Shown here: in pieces, positions 10,174-21,176 of the stretch | Layout: the number at the start of each line of letters is the position of its first letter | Numbering within the stretch: position 1 is the first letter of the stretch | Assembly: GCA_033296885.1 (NCBI GenBank) | Contig: MU864013.1 | Location: 22,694-86,693 of the forward strand | Length of the DNA: 64,000 nucleotides | Direction: 5' to 3' | Source: Triangularia verruculosa | Lineage: Eukaryota; Ascomycota; Sordariomycetes; Sordariales; Podosporaceae | Made by a program: the position numbers and the translations under genes | The notes under the pieces: model-generated | What the model was told of the DNA's origin: nothing | The model's database searches: none | The model's input: the letters and a program-made list of their open reading frames with translations, nothing else

Positions 10174-10485
10174 TATGAGACGTTTAGCGGCTTGGAACCT
10201 TGGTACGGAGATATGTTGGACGACCATACCAGGTTCTGATTCCATGTTACCTGGGCCCCTCCTCTCTCGGATTCCAGAATCCGGGCGGGCGGACGATGGA
10301 GCAGCACACCACTCCAGGTCTTACCACTGTTCCTTCGGCAGTTACACAGCTACCCCAACCCACTGCATCGGTTTGTTTTCACATAGCGCTGCTTGGCCGC
10401 TCGGTCGATGAATGAGAGCATGTACAACAGTTGATTTCCTCCTCACAACGAAGCAAAAAAAAAAAAAATCACTAATTAATCTCCA
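10174..10485. other. Intergenic, 312 bp
   Basis: Promoter region of the second FAD monooxygenase. A run of 14 A at 10455-10468 lies just upstream of the start codon and is the only notable feature. Confidence 0.5.
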
Positions 10486-12013
10486 ATGGCATCCCCACCA
10501 TCATCATTCCCGCATTTGGCACTCATTGGAGCGGGAATAACCTCGCTCACCCTCTCCATCCGCCTCAGCGCTCTCCAGATTCCCCACACCATCTACGAGC
10601 AATCGTCCTCACTAACCGAACTAGGCGCCGGCCTTAGCTTTGGTCCCAACGCTGTGCGCGCACTGCAACACATTGACTCTCGGTTCGTCGACGTGTTCAA
10701 TAAGACCGCCACGTTTGTCGGCACACCTTCATCACAGGGGAAGAGGATTCTTGAAGATGAAGAGGAATGGAGAGAAGGTGATCAAGTGTGGATTGAGTTT
10801 TTGGATGGAACGAAGCAAGGTGGGGATGTGACACCCGAGTTCGTGATCAAGGCCGGCAATGGGAAGGGACATGCGGCTGTTCATCGGGGAAAGTGGTTGG
10901 ATGTTTTGGGGGGGTTGGTTACCGCCGAGATCCAGTTTGGGAAGAGGCTGGTTGATGTTGTAAGGCCGGATGGGGTGAAGAGGTGGGTGAAGATGGTGTT
11001 TGGGGATGGGACGGAGGTCGAGGCGGATGCGGTGGTGGGGTGTGATGGGGTTAAGTCACGGGTGAGAGAGGTGTTGGTTGAGGCACTTCATGGTGAGGGA
11101 GAGGGTAGGACAAATGGGAAATGCGGGTATAGTGGGAAATATGCGTATCGGTGTCTGGTGCCGTGGGACAAGGCTGTTGAAGCGGTTGGGGAGGATAGAG
11201 TTGGGGTGTCGAGTTTGTGGGTATGAGATTATGCATTCTTGGATGAGGTTATGGTTGATTGCAGGCTGACAAGCTGACAGATGGGGCCCAACAGGCACTT
11301 GCTCACCTTCCCAGTTAACAGACAAGAAGAGAGGTTTTTGAATTTGGTGGCGTTTGTGACTGACCAAAGCCAAACTTGGCCTAGCCAGGGGCCAGCCAGT
11401 CTCACGATGCCGGCAACGAAGATGGATGCATTGAAAGACTTTGAGCGAGCTGGATTCAGTGATACTGTGCTCCAACTGCTGCAAGTGACGAAGGATAAGA
11501 TGGACAAGGTAAGTGAAAATTTGCACCTAAGCTGGTTGCTAGGTAGGCCGGAGCTGATAGCTTTTTTAACAGTGGGGTCTACACGACGTGGCTGATAGAC
11601 CACTGTCGAGCTTCTTTTCCGATAGAATCATTGTAATTGGAGATGCTGCCCATGCATCAACTCCTCATCATGGATCAGGGGCCGGCTTTTGCATGGAGGA
11701 TGTGGCCATCCTAGGGGCACTGTTCGAGGAAGCAATAGCCCACAAAGCCTTAACCGTCAACACTCTGCAAGAGATATTCACCGTATTCGACGCTCATAGG
11801 CGCGAGCGAGATCAGTGGCTCGTCAACAGCAGTCGGCGAGCGGCAGATCTGTATCAGTGGCGGATTCCAGAATTTTCCGGACAAGAAAGGTTCGAGAAGA
11901 TGAAGGCTGATATCGAGCAAAGACAAAAGGTATGCTGGGATTTTGACATGGAATCTGCTATCGAGAGGGCAGAGAGGGACTTGAAAGAATTATTGGATAC
12001 TGCTACAAGATAG
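10486..12013 (+). CDS. FAD-dependent monooxygenase (salicylate hydroxylase-like) 2
   Basis: Three exons (10486-11220, 11281-11508, 11573-12013) give 467 residues. The N-terminal dinucleotide fold reads GAGITS at residues 15-20, so the third Gly of GxGxxG is replaced by Ser. GCDGVKSRVR is the DG motif, MGPNRHLLTFPVN follows the first intron, and IGDAAHAS (Gly344, Asp345) with HHGSGAGFCMEDV is the FAD ribose-binding region. The family decarboxylates and hydroxylates salicylate-type compounds or oxidises fungal metabolites. No substrate can be assigned. The alternative acceptor 16 nt upstream of exon 2 runs into a stop, which supports the chosen one. It is only distantly similar to the first monooxygenase, so the pair is not a recent duplication. 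Confidence 0.88.
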
Positions 12014-12064
12014 CTCTCGACTTCTGCTCTAACGTCTCTACATGCCATCACACCGAGGCCAATA

Positions 12065-13203
12065 TCAATAACCATATGTCTTGTTCATCACATTGATCAA
12101 GCCGGGCCGTTTCCCGCTCAAGCCCTCCAGGTTTCTCTCAACAACAGCCTTGATGCGCTGGAATAGATGGGGCGTCTGCCAGCTGACATGAGGCGTGATG
12201 AATACATTAGGGGCGCTCCACAGCGGGTGTCCGTCTGTAAGCGGCTCAGGGTCGGCCACATCAAGTGCCGCGCCTCTGATTTTGCCCTCGTTCAAGGCTT
12301 CGATTAGATCATCGGTGTTGATGTGCTGTCCTCGAGCGATATTTGAGACAAAAGTCTTCTTCTTGGCTAGAATTTCGAACTGTTCCTTGCTGATGATGTA
12401 TCTGGTAGCGTCTGTAAGAGGGAGACTGATGACCAGCAGGTCGAGGTCTTGAGCAAGAAACTCGTTCACAGAGTCCTTTGAGGAGCCATGGAACCACTTG
12501 ACAGGAATAAGACCATCTGGATCGCCAGTTCCGGGGACGACATAGCTGTCGTCTTTTCGTGCCTCGGGAGTTGCTTTTTCGCTGCGCGTGTAGGCATAGA
12601 CTTTCATTCCTAGGGCCTGACCCAAGCGGGCGCAGTGTCGCCCGATGGCACCATAGCCCAGGATTCCCATTCTCAGGCCCGGCGAATCTTCAATATGGAG
12701 TGAACTCATCCGGTTCCAGGTTGCTTTCTTTTGTTCTTCGGCGTAGTTGATGAACTTGTGGTTTGCCATCAGCCAGGTTCCGATGACCCATTCTGCGATT
12801 TGGGGGCTTTGTTTCTGTTAGCTTGATACTTTTTCGAGACGAATCATGTATCGAAAGCTTACGCATGGGTGCCATTTGCCGTGCAAAACGTGACATTGGG
12901 GTTCTTGTAGAGGTCATTGGTGATCCACCTGTCGGCTCCAGCAGACATGAGCTGGACATATCTGACCTTGGGCAACATCTCGGCTGGGTGAGGCATGAAG
13001 CCGACCAACAGTGTGACGCCATCGTAAACTTCTTTTGGCAACGCCTTTGGTGCCATAGTCAGCTCGGAGGTATGCCAGCGGATCTCTAGTCCAGGATATT
13101 TGTTCTGAAGATGGGAAATCCACTCCTCGTCTCGGGGGGCGGGGACTTCGAACAGTAGGACATCTTTGTCCAGTGCACTAGCGGCAGCGTTGAGCGAACC
13201 CAT
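12065..13203 (-). CDS. D-isomer-specific 2-hydroxyacid dehydrogenase
   Basis: Two exons (12863-13203, 12065-12806) give 360 residues. The NAD-binding motif GYGAIG is at 164-169 and the catalytic triad reads Arg272 (NIARGQ), Glu301 (ADPEPL) and His320 (TPHVSW). The family reduces 2-keto acids to D-2-hydroxyacids such as glyoxylate or hydroxypyruvate. The start at 13203 (MGSLNAAASALDKDV) fits the family; the frame is open upstream to 13521 but that part is not protein-like. The gene is convergent with the second monooxygenase, only about 50 bp apart. The long insert between the Rossmann strands (SEKATPEARKDDSY...) is typical of fungal members. Substrate is unassigned. Confidence 0.92.
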
Positions 13204-13737
13204 CTTGGTGTTGAACTTCGGACAGTGGCAAGTCGAGAAACGCGAAAGACGAAAACAACAGAAGGTCTGGTTGGCAGCTGGGGACGAATGCGGCCTGCTT
13301 TTCAAGTTGAGGTCAAACAGACACGTAAACGGCTTAGAGTCCGAGAGGGCCGAGTACGACAAGGGCCTTCGGTGATGGAGGAGGTGAGTGAATGCGGGGT
13401 CCGGGCCGGCAGCAGCGGAGACCATCATCCCTCGGACACATTTCGTCGTATCTCCGTCGTTGAGATGACGTCTCATGGTGCAACGTGTGGCAAAAGCACG
13501 CAAAAAGTGGCATCCTTCCACCAGACAAGTGAGCCTGACTGTTGAAAAGCTGACGAGATGTCAAGTTCAAGAGGACAGGTAAGATCTGGATGGAACACGG
13601 CGTCGACCGGCAGTAATGTCGACTTGGCCGCTGCGGTACTCAATATCCGATAACCCCATTCACGGACTTAAGTTGACCTATTTGTACACAGCTCCAACAC
13701 ACAATTGCCTCTTCCTTACTGCTAAACTCTTACCCCA
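13204..13737. other. Intergenic, 534 bp
   Basis: Leader and promoter of the dehydrogenase plus the 3' flank of the next minus-strand gene. No further gene or repeat seen. Confidence 0.45.
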
Positions 13738-14772
13738 TCATGCAGGTGGCCGATGGCTCAACTCAGTGCGCTCCTGGCCTTCCACTGGCAGCTCGACCCG
13801 ATTCTCGCTGGTAAGAGCTTCATGAACCTGACCCGTCGGAACATACTGGCGATTATCTATCTCAACTTTTGGGCCGTAATAGTCGTTTTCCACCGCTGGA
13901 TGTCCAGTGTAATTGTATCCTCCCGGCGACACAGCTTGGGTTGAAGCACCGCTGTGCAACGTGCTGCCTTGAACAGTACTCCCGTCCCCTGGCTCATGGC
14001 TCTCTGCGCTGCGTGGCGGAACATTTGCACCTCCCCGCCGACGACCGAGAAAGTATGCCCCTACAGCAATGAAAATTGCAAGAACTGCTGTCGCTCCGAC
14101 ACCGATGCCGATTCCTGTTGCAGTAGATAGTCCAGTTGGGCTGCTTGACCCGGTCCCCTCAGGCTCTTTGTCCGCTTTATTTCTGTTGGCATCGTCGACG
14201 ACCGACGTTGGTGCAGCACCATCACTTGACACGGTCGTGGAGAGACCGGGGCTCAAGATAACAGTAGTTTCGGTGGGAAGTCTCGTCGTTGTTGTCGACG
14301 GCTGCTCCAAGTTGAATATTCCCCGCCGTGAGATGTTGAAATAATGGCTCATGGCGAGATTGTTACTGGTACCCTCCTCGAAGATGATCAGCATGAACAT
14401 GTTGGAGACGTCCAGGTCCTTTGTTGTCGCGACGATCCATCGCCATCCTGTCATCTCAACTACACTACCTGCTCACAGATTCTCGTCAGTATAAGGGATC
14501 ACAAACATCGTGGTAGACGACTGCCAGATGGAAGGCATACGGGTAACATGCTCCAACTGCCCCATCGTCTCTGTGCCGTTCATCTGGAACAGCGTCACAG
14601 AGTACGGCAACCCCTTTGGAGGGGTGCTCCAGTGCAGATCAACAGTCGACAACTCGACATAGGTGGGGTTCTTGCTGAAGTCACCTCTTGTGCCGAACGC
14701 TGGCGGGGTGAAGAACTCCATGGCCGTGACGGCAGCGGGTAGAACCGCGCCTAGGATGGCAAGGAGCAACAT
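13738..14772 (-). CDS. Secreted/single-pass membrane protein with beta-sandwich-like ectodomain
   Basis: Exons 14541-14772 and 13738-14468 give 320 residues. The start at 14772 opens a signal peptide (MLLLAILGAVLPAAVTA). The ectodomain contains WSTPPKGLPYSVTLFQMNG, then after the intron WRWIVATTKDL and SHYFNIS, a pattern seen in many fungal plasma-membrane proteins of unknown function. A Thr/Ser stalk, one transmembrane helix (GIGIGVGATAVLAIFIAVGAYFLGRRRGG region) and an acidic tail follow. The 72-nt intron has donor GTATGC, a CTGAC branch site and a CAG acceptor, and contains a TGA in the same frame; keeping it would give a soluble, truncated ectodomain ending DENL. The function is unknown and sensing is only a guess. 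Confidence 0.75.
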
Positions 14773-15248
14773 TGTCGCGCCGACGTCAGGTACTGTGCGT
14801 AACGGAGAAGGAGCGTGGAGAAAAAGAAGAAGGGCCTCTCTATCGCATAAAAGAAGAGAATTCGGCGACCATGTCACATGGGGCCACTGCCGTGGCTTTG
14901 GGTTACGTTCTGGTGGGTTAGCCGGTACCTATCCATGACAGTTGTCGCTCATGGGAATGGGGTGTTTGAACATTTGAACACTGCATTATCTTGAGCAGGG
15001 GGGCATTTGCAAGGAAGTTGGGGGTTTGCTGTTAGAGGCCCGCTTTCATGGGTACCTTGGTGTGGTCCATCTAGCAGCGGACCGTTGGTGGCATTGCTTG
15101 TTTGTGCCGCGCCTCCGGAGGAAAGCTGGGACTTCTTTTGCCTTTAGCTCTCGGCGCAGTGCGTCTACATCCCTACATGGCTGTGTAACCTGGTCTTAGA
15201 AGCTGGCGCCATGTGTTTCCCATGGCCCAAACGGTGGTGAAGGCCTAT
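14773..15248. other. Intergenic, 476 bp
   Basis: Upstream region of the surface protein and 3' flank of the GFA-type gene. Nothing recognised. Confidence 0.45.
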
Positions 15249-15758
15249 TCACCCAACCAGCCCTTCGGGTGCCGGAGACCACTCGGCACCGACACCGAAT
15301 GATGAGCAACTCGCCTCGTTTGCATTTGGCCGCCTTCCCACCATAGCCGCCGGTGTCCCTTCCCACTTCTCTACGCCGTCGGGTATCTCCACAACCGCGC
15401 TCCTCATGTAAATGTGTTTTGATCCTTTCCATTTCAACCCTCTAATCACACCTCCCTTTACAGAGACGGTATCTCTCAGCGTCCCGTCCGCTTCACGAAT
15501 GTGGTGGTAGATTCGAGATCCGCACTCCTGGCAGAAATAGCAGTCCATGGTTCTTCCTTCTTTTGTTGGTCTCGTCCACTTTGACAACTTGGACTGGACT
15601 TCGGTGGGGATTGCAAAGGATGAAGAGGGAAAGATGGCCGAGGTTCCGAATGCAGAGGAGGACTGTCTTTGACACTCAAGACAGTGGCAGTGGTAGAGGT
15701 CAAGAAGCGGCGCTGTTAAGGGGAAGGAGACGGAGCTGCATTGGCAGGTTACGTCCAT
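15249..15758 (-). CDS. GFA/CENP-V-type zinc protein
   Basis: One exon, 169 residues from ATG 15758 (MDVTCQCSSVSF). Zinc ligands of the glutathione-dependent formaldehyde-activating (GFA) fold are visible: C5-x-C7, the C24-H-C26-x2-C29 cluster (HCHCLECQR) and CYFCQECGS. The family binds structural and catalytic zinc and includes proteins suggested to join glutathione to formaldehyde, but most fungal members have no known reaction. The frame is open upstream to 15938, but the extra residues are low-complexity and the zinc-binding strand normally begins near the N-terminus, so the shorter start is preferred. Confidence 0.87.
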   Translation of the reverse strand: MDVTCQCSSVSFPLTAPLLDLYHCHCLECQRQSSSAFGTSAIFPSSSFAIPTEVQSKLSKWTRPTKEGRTMDCYFCQECGSRIYHHIREADGTLRDTVSVKGGVIRGLKWKGSKHIYMRSAVVEIPDGVEKWEGTPAAMVGRRPNANEASCSSFGVGAEWSPAPEGLVG

Positions 15759-16327
15759 GTCGCTACCTACCGTTTGCGGCCAAGGAGTGCTGATAACAGG
15801 AGTTGCGACGACGACTCGGGGCGACTTTTGTCGAAACTGAATTCGCAAAACGAGAGGCTGGTGATTTGATGAGTGAGAAGAATGACTGCGGGGTAAGTAA
15901 GAAGAAAAGAAAGAAAACAACTTGTGGAGGATGTGCATTCATTACAGGCCGTCAACTAAATCCGTTCACACACTCAGATCGCCTAGTGGTGCCAGATGAG
16001 GACAACATCCCGACCAATGCGGAAGACCACTGCACGCTCCTTTGGATCCCTAAGGTGGCGATGAAGATGAGCCTGGCCCGATTCCGAGCGCTGGGGATCT
16101 GGGGTTCACTTCCGTTGATACAGTCATGACGCTGGCGACAGTGATGTCTTTCCAATCTATAGCAGCCACCGCAACCTTTTCTACCCAAACACAACTCAAC
16201 TGCCCAGCAGTTCATCCACCTCATCTAAACACTCTAAACAACCACACAAAAAACACCACCTATCAAATTCGCGCGTCTTCTAATCCACCCGCTTTCACGA
16301 TGCTTCAACACCTTGCCCATAACCTTT
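15759..16327. other. Intergenic, 569 bp
   Basis: Between the GFA-type gene and the secreted cysteine-rich gene, both minus strand. Nothing recognised. Confidence 0.4.
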
Positions 16328-16666
16328 CTAATCGCAGATAGCGGCAGTTCCCCCGTTTGCGGTGCACCTCCCGTCAGCACAGCAGCAAGCGCCGCGGGCC
16401 TGGGGGACACCGTCGCCGTTGGTGGGGAAGATGCAGTTTGCCGCGGAGTTGTTGGCCGGAGTGATGAACACAAGATCGAGTTCATTTTGAACACCTATTT
16501 TGGTTAGCAATGATAGATGGGAAAGAATAGCAGTGGAAGACGCTGGCTTACAGGCGAGACTCCCACCAGGAAGAATGTCGCTTCCGCAGAGACGAGCATT
16601 GGGAGGGCATTGGGCGCTGACGAAGGCGGCTGCTGTAGCGATGAGGACGAGGGTGAGTTTGGCCAT
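16328..16666 (-). CDS. Small secreted cysteine-rich protein
   Basis: Exons 16552-16666 and 16328-16494 give 93 residues. MAKLTLVLIATAAAFVSA is a signal peptide, leaving about 75 residues with nine cysteines, including a CCC run (GACCCADGRC). The intron has donor GTAAGC, GCTAAC branch site and TAG acceptor; joining makes a Cys codon across the splice. The cysteine spacing does not match class I or II hydrophobins (no C-CC-C-C-CC-C order). It could be an effector-like or surface protein; the function is unknown. Its promoter shows a TATA box on the minus strand. Confidence 0.75.
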   Translation of the reverse strand: MAKLTLVLIATAAAFVSAQCPPNARLCGSDILPGGSLACKPASSTAILSHLSLLTKIGVQNELDLVFITPANNSAANCIFPTNGDGVPQARGACCCADGRCTANGGTAAICD

Positions 16667-16786
16667 TTTGGATAATGGATGGTTTGTTAAAGTAGGTCGG
16701 GTCCTGAAGCTAGGTTGTCAAGTAGAGTGAGCTTGGATGTTGTGAGTGATGTTGAGATGGATAGGCAATGGAAGAGACCGGATGGC

Positions 16787-16797
16787 CGTTCTTTATA
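16787..16797 (-). promoter_or_regulatory. TATA box of the cysteine-rich secreted gene
   Basis: Read on the minus strand, TGTATAAAGAA lies about 125 bp upstream of the start codon at 16666, a position suited to a short leader. Confidence 0.45.
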
Positions 16798-19700
16798 CAT
16801 TTACTGTTTCCTGGAATGTTCGCGGATTGGGACTACACTTCAGGTCCGAATCTCAGCAGGAGTCAGGTCTATACCCTTACGATAACCATGAATCTGTTCC
16901 ATGGTGATCGATCCTACAGGCACGAGACTTGCTCACCGAACTTGAAGACGGAGGATCAGTCGAATTATGCATCCCCAGTACCTGAAGACCATTGACCCAG
17001 TCTTTACGTGATGACAACAGTTGGCCTGGAAGTCGCAACATCAAAACCGGGTTGTGTGAGGCTAGCCGGCAAGCCCGGAACCAAGTATTCACCTTGTTGA
17101 TGGCCGTCGATCGCTGTTAAGTGGTGGTTTGATTTGCCGAGGGAATGATTATTCTGGAAACACTTTGTTAGCAGGAGGATTCGAGCCTTGTTCGGGGCAG
17201 TGATGTTGGCTACCTACCCAAGTCTGTGTTTCAAACATGACACTGGTTGTGGTCACTAGAAGCAGCCGCCGTTATGCAACAAGAGCACGCCAACAATGTC
17301 TGCTTTGGGACTGTAAACTTGATTTGTTCAAGGCTCCAGCATAAAGCTTCCCGAATGCCAAAACACCGTAAAGATGTGTAATCAGCCCGCCTAGGTAGCC
17401 GTCCGCATTCTCACATCCCAAGGTGGGATGCGGGCTTGCAATTACGCAGTCAAGTCCAGGCTCGATACCGAGGACGAGATCTCCAAAATACACGGGCAAT
17501 AAAACAAGTCTTCTTGCTAATTTCTTTACGTCAACACCGCCATTCAGTGGTTGAATCTCACATATACCAGGACATGCCATGGATGCGAATCCATCCCAAC
17601 TTCGGAAACAAGTCCCAGGAACATGGTAACCAATGGGAGTTACCGGTTTGCATATCGAGCTTTGTCTGGTGAGCTTCAATGATATGAGAGGATTGGTCGT
17701 GGGGATACTGTTGGCGGCACAGCACGGGGGCCGGTTGCTCGGATATAACAGAGCTCATCGGAGAACCACCTTACGCTTCAGACGGTGCATGAACTCGAGA
17801 TCCCATGGGCTTGTGAGACCGGAGCTATCGGCTGCAAAACCATGAAAGATGACGCTGGTTGAAGTTATTATTTGCATGTGCCACAGGTTAGGTAATCAGA
17901 CCGAATGTTAGCGTTGCTACCTAATGTGCAGAGCAGTGGTGGAAGTGAATGAAGGCGGCTACGCATCATGGACAAAACCAGAGAGACCTAACGCACCTAG
18001 GTACCTTACATACCTACCTTACTTACCAGCTTACCGTAGTCAGCTGCGTCAGAAGGATCCACACACAGTCATTGACACAGTGGATGCGCGTTGAGAACAG
18101 TACGTGAAGCGGGAAGACGACGTGTCTGTCATACCGTGCATATTGAATGCCCAAGAACTCTCCTGAGCGGTCTTGACCAAGGATCCGGCCACTCTCTGAT
18201 CTTCTTCCACAAAGTCAAAGTAGAACTCTGATAAGCACAAACTGGTGTGCAGGACCCCGAATCGTCACCAAAGTCATGAGAGTGTTGAGATGCCGGAACT
18301 CGCTCTCGCGGCCTTATATGGGGACTTTGCTGTGTGTAATCAGCCTCAACACCCTCGTCGTGATGAGGGGCGGAGCTTGCAGGATATCCCTATTGAAGGA
18401 GATCTAGCCAATGTTTGGTAAGGCTGTCATTTCGGGAGAGGCATGGGAAGAAACTTAGGGGTGGCGGTGGCCATCAACTTTGACGATCAGTCAGGAGGCA
18501 AACAATCTGTGCTGCTGGTGTTGTTGAGACGATTGTGAATGACATTTCTTTCAGGTTCACAAGGCATCTTAGTAAAATCTTTAAGGAAATAGAGGAACAG
18601 TAAGAGTCGGAGGAACTTCATGCCTCCAAGACTATGTCCTGCCAAGTGACGAGGTCTAGTTCCCTGCACGACCGTTTTGGCTAAACACCGCCAACCGCTT
18701 GGTAGCCGCAAGCTCGCCTAAGCAATGCACGATATAGTGATCATGATCCAATGAAACCCAATCATGTGCTTGCAGTAGCGAGCAAAGGGTCGTTCATGCT
18801 TCTGCGGGGATATTGTTCGGTCTTGTTTTTAACGAATCATCATCACTGGCTCCCCTTCATTGGGCTATCGTCAGTTCGGAGATCTCGATATTGCCAATGT
18901 CGCCCAGCATATAGTCCTTCCGTCCTTTTGAGTCTTTTTGCTGGGAGTAACCGAGCCTCTGTCCACGGTCGATGTAACGTTTCTGGCCCCCGCGGTGCTT
19001 GCCCGATGAGGACAAGCGAAGTAAACACGGCGAAGTCCGTTTAGAATTGTGATGTGTAAAATATCCCAGACATGCCCGGTCAACGGCTCGCTAAATGGAC
19101 TCGCCTCGTCTCGGCACTTTCTGGAAGGTCAATGACATAGGTCAAACGGTTTCTCTTGGCTCGGTGTAGCAGCGATCGATCAAAGAGACACCAGGATAAG
19201 TTATAATCCCGAGAGGGTATTGCAACATTGGATCAGAGTCTCGCCTACCTTGCCCTTTTCAGTGAGGAATTATGGGGACATCTTCATCATTTGTCCCGGC
19301 ATGTTCTGGAGAGAGATGGAGCTTTGCGCAATGATAGTCATCATTGGGTACCTTATGGATTCGGCAAGGTTACCCCTTAGTCGTGGGGTTAACCATGCCT
19401 GGAAAGACTACCTATGCTCATGTTCAGACGATTCTTTGACAGAGGTTAGTGAGTAGGTAACTTCAGACAAGATCAACATTCACCTAGCCACGAATTCCCG
19501 CTTCTCGCACGGGACTCAAGTCATGGATTGCCCACAGAGTCCGCAGTCATGATATGCACCTTTTCATATTGCGGCTGATATCTTGTTCTACTTCTCCACC
19601 CCGCTAAGATATGTGAGGCTTCGGTCCTCCTGCCTCGACCCCTCGGTCCGTGGCCCTCATTCATGACACTAAAAGCGCTGTGTAGGCACAGTGAGTTACT

Positions 19701-20065
19701 GCCGAGACCAGGTCGTCCGGCCATTCAGTGGTAAACACTCTATACTTGCATTCGATGGAACGAAAGAAGCGAGATCCAATAAGTTCATCATGCCATACGG
19801 GGACTCTCGGTCAACCTTGGGGATCACTGTTGGTTTGCCAACATCCGTTACGACAAGAGAAACCCCAAGCGAGACAATCACCAGGGTCCTGCGGAGATTC
19901 TAAAGGGTAAAGAAAGGCATATAAGACCCCCTTCCTTCTCCTGTTCCCAGATCATTCCCATCCTCAGCAGCAGCAGCATCATCCAGCCAGCACTCAGCAC
20001 CTCCTCCAGCACTTTACCCAGCCAACACCAGCTCATCGGCTAACCCCCCTTCCAAAACTTTCAAA
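16798..20065. other. Gene-poor region, 3.3 kb
   Basis: The longest stretch without a convincing gene. Frames up to 135 codons (17272-17679, minus) occur, but they lack signal peptides, domains or protein-like composition. A cluster of CCTAGGTACC/TACCTACC motifs sits at about 17994-18034. Base composition looks normal, not AT-rich, so it is not an obvious RIP-degraded transposon. The end of the region holds the promoter of the secreted gene at 20066. Confidence 0.4.
19918..19926 (+). promoter_or_regulatory. TATA box of secreted gene at 20066
   Basis: CATATAAGA about 145 bp upstream of the start codon, followed by a CAG-rich leader. Typical of strongly expressed secreted genes. Confidence 0.45.
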
Positions 20066-20472
20066 ATGAAGACCAACTTTCTCCCCGTCATTGCCCTCCT
20101 CCTCACCCCCGCCCTCGCCGCTCCCTTCGCCGAGCCCGAGGCCGATGCCGAGTTCTCTCCCATCGCCCGGGACATGACTCCCCGCGCTGTCTTCAACGAG
20201 GCCGAGGGTCAGTCACCCCTTTTCCTATCCTCTACCTAGACAAGAAGCAAAATACTGACAACCAGCTCACAGTCTTCGCCTTCGCCCCTCCGGCCTCTTG
20301 CAAGGTGCTCAACTGCATCAGCGTCATCAGCTCGGCCGTCTGCGTCGCCAACGCCATCGACGACGATGACTACAAGGCCATCCTCAAGTGCGCCAAGAAG
20401 GACCAGCTGTGCGGCTGTGCTGGCTGCTTCAGCAAGCTCAATGGCTTCTTGGAGAAGTGGGGCATCTGCTAG
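20066..20472 (+). CDS. Small secreted cysteine-rich protein (effector-like)
   Basis: Exons 20066-20207 and 20273-20472 give 113 residues. The N-terminus MKTNFLPVIALLLTPALA is a signal peptide, followed by an acidic propeptide-like stretch. The mature part is helical and holds seven cysteines: SCKVLNC, VCVANAIDDDD, KCAKKDQLCGCAGC and a terminal GIC. The layout recalls small fungal secreted proteins with a helical disulfide core, possibly related to the fungal calcium-binding-protein family, but I cannot confirm this. The intron has a CTGAC branch site and the phase closes. Function is unknown. Confidence 0.78.
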
Positions 20473-21176
20473 GTGTCTTCTTGCTGCTCATGATGGTGAT
20501 CCTGGACACGGATTGTGCCGGGTTATAGAAACCATGAAAATTGCTGGGGTGGGGAGGTGTGAGATATTGGAAATGTATATGCTGGGATTTGGAGGCTGTC
20601 ATGACAGGGAATGGGTGGGATTTCATTGTATGCTGGGTGGTGCAATGCTTCTACTATCTAGTCACTCTTTTGGCAATCGATCGATCGTTGTTTTTTTACT
20701 TGGGTTGCTGTTGTTTGGAATTGCGGTGATGGGGGCAGTGGTTGTCCTGATATAAATCCGTGAAGTTTTCGTTATGCCACGAATAACTCGGCACCTATGT
20801 AGAGAGAGCCTGCGGGAATTCACGTTTCAGGAAAGCTTTTTTCTCCTTCTGCCGGACCATGAGTCAGGTTTCAGGTTGCCGGGAGATCAGGGCAGCCCTC
20901 TTCCTCGGTCAAGGCAAATATCAATCAAAGTCACGAGAATGTTATCCAAGTCCATTTGTCTAGCCAAAATCCATGTGCCGGGTATCTGCCGCAGTGCCAT
21001 GCAAACAGAAGCCCACCAACCCACCCCCGGCACCCACTACCTCCTAAAAAGGCCACGATAATGTTCGAAATACATGTCTGAAAAAAAGCCAATCCAACCT
21101 CAAATACCCATATCCGCTCAAGTACCACCAGTCCACCGGGTCACGGGCCCTTCACACCAATCTCGCCGTCGTCATC
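20473..21176. other. Intergenic, 704 bp
   Basis: 3' flanks of two convergent genes. The frame at 20366-20755 is a shadow of the secreted gene. Nothing else recognised. Confidence 0.4.

Noticed and set aside
15759..15938. N-terminal extension of the GFA-type protein
   Set aside because: Low-complexity and absent from the usual fold; shorter start preferred.
17272..17679. 135-codon minus-strand frame in the gene-poor region
   Set aside because: No signal peptide, domain, splice partner or protein-like composition.
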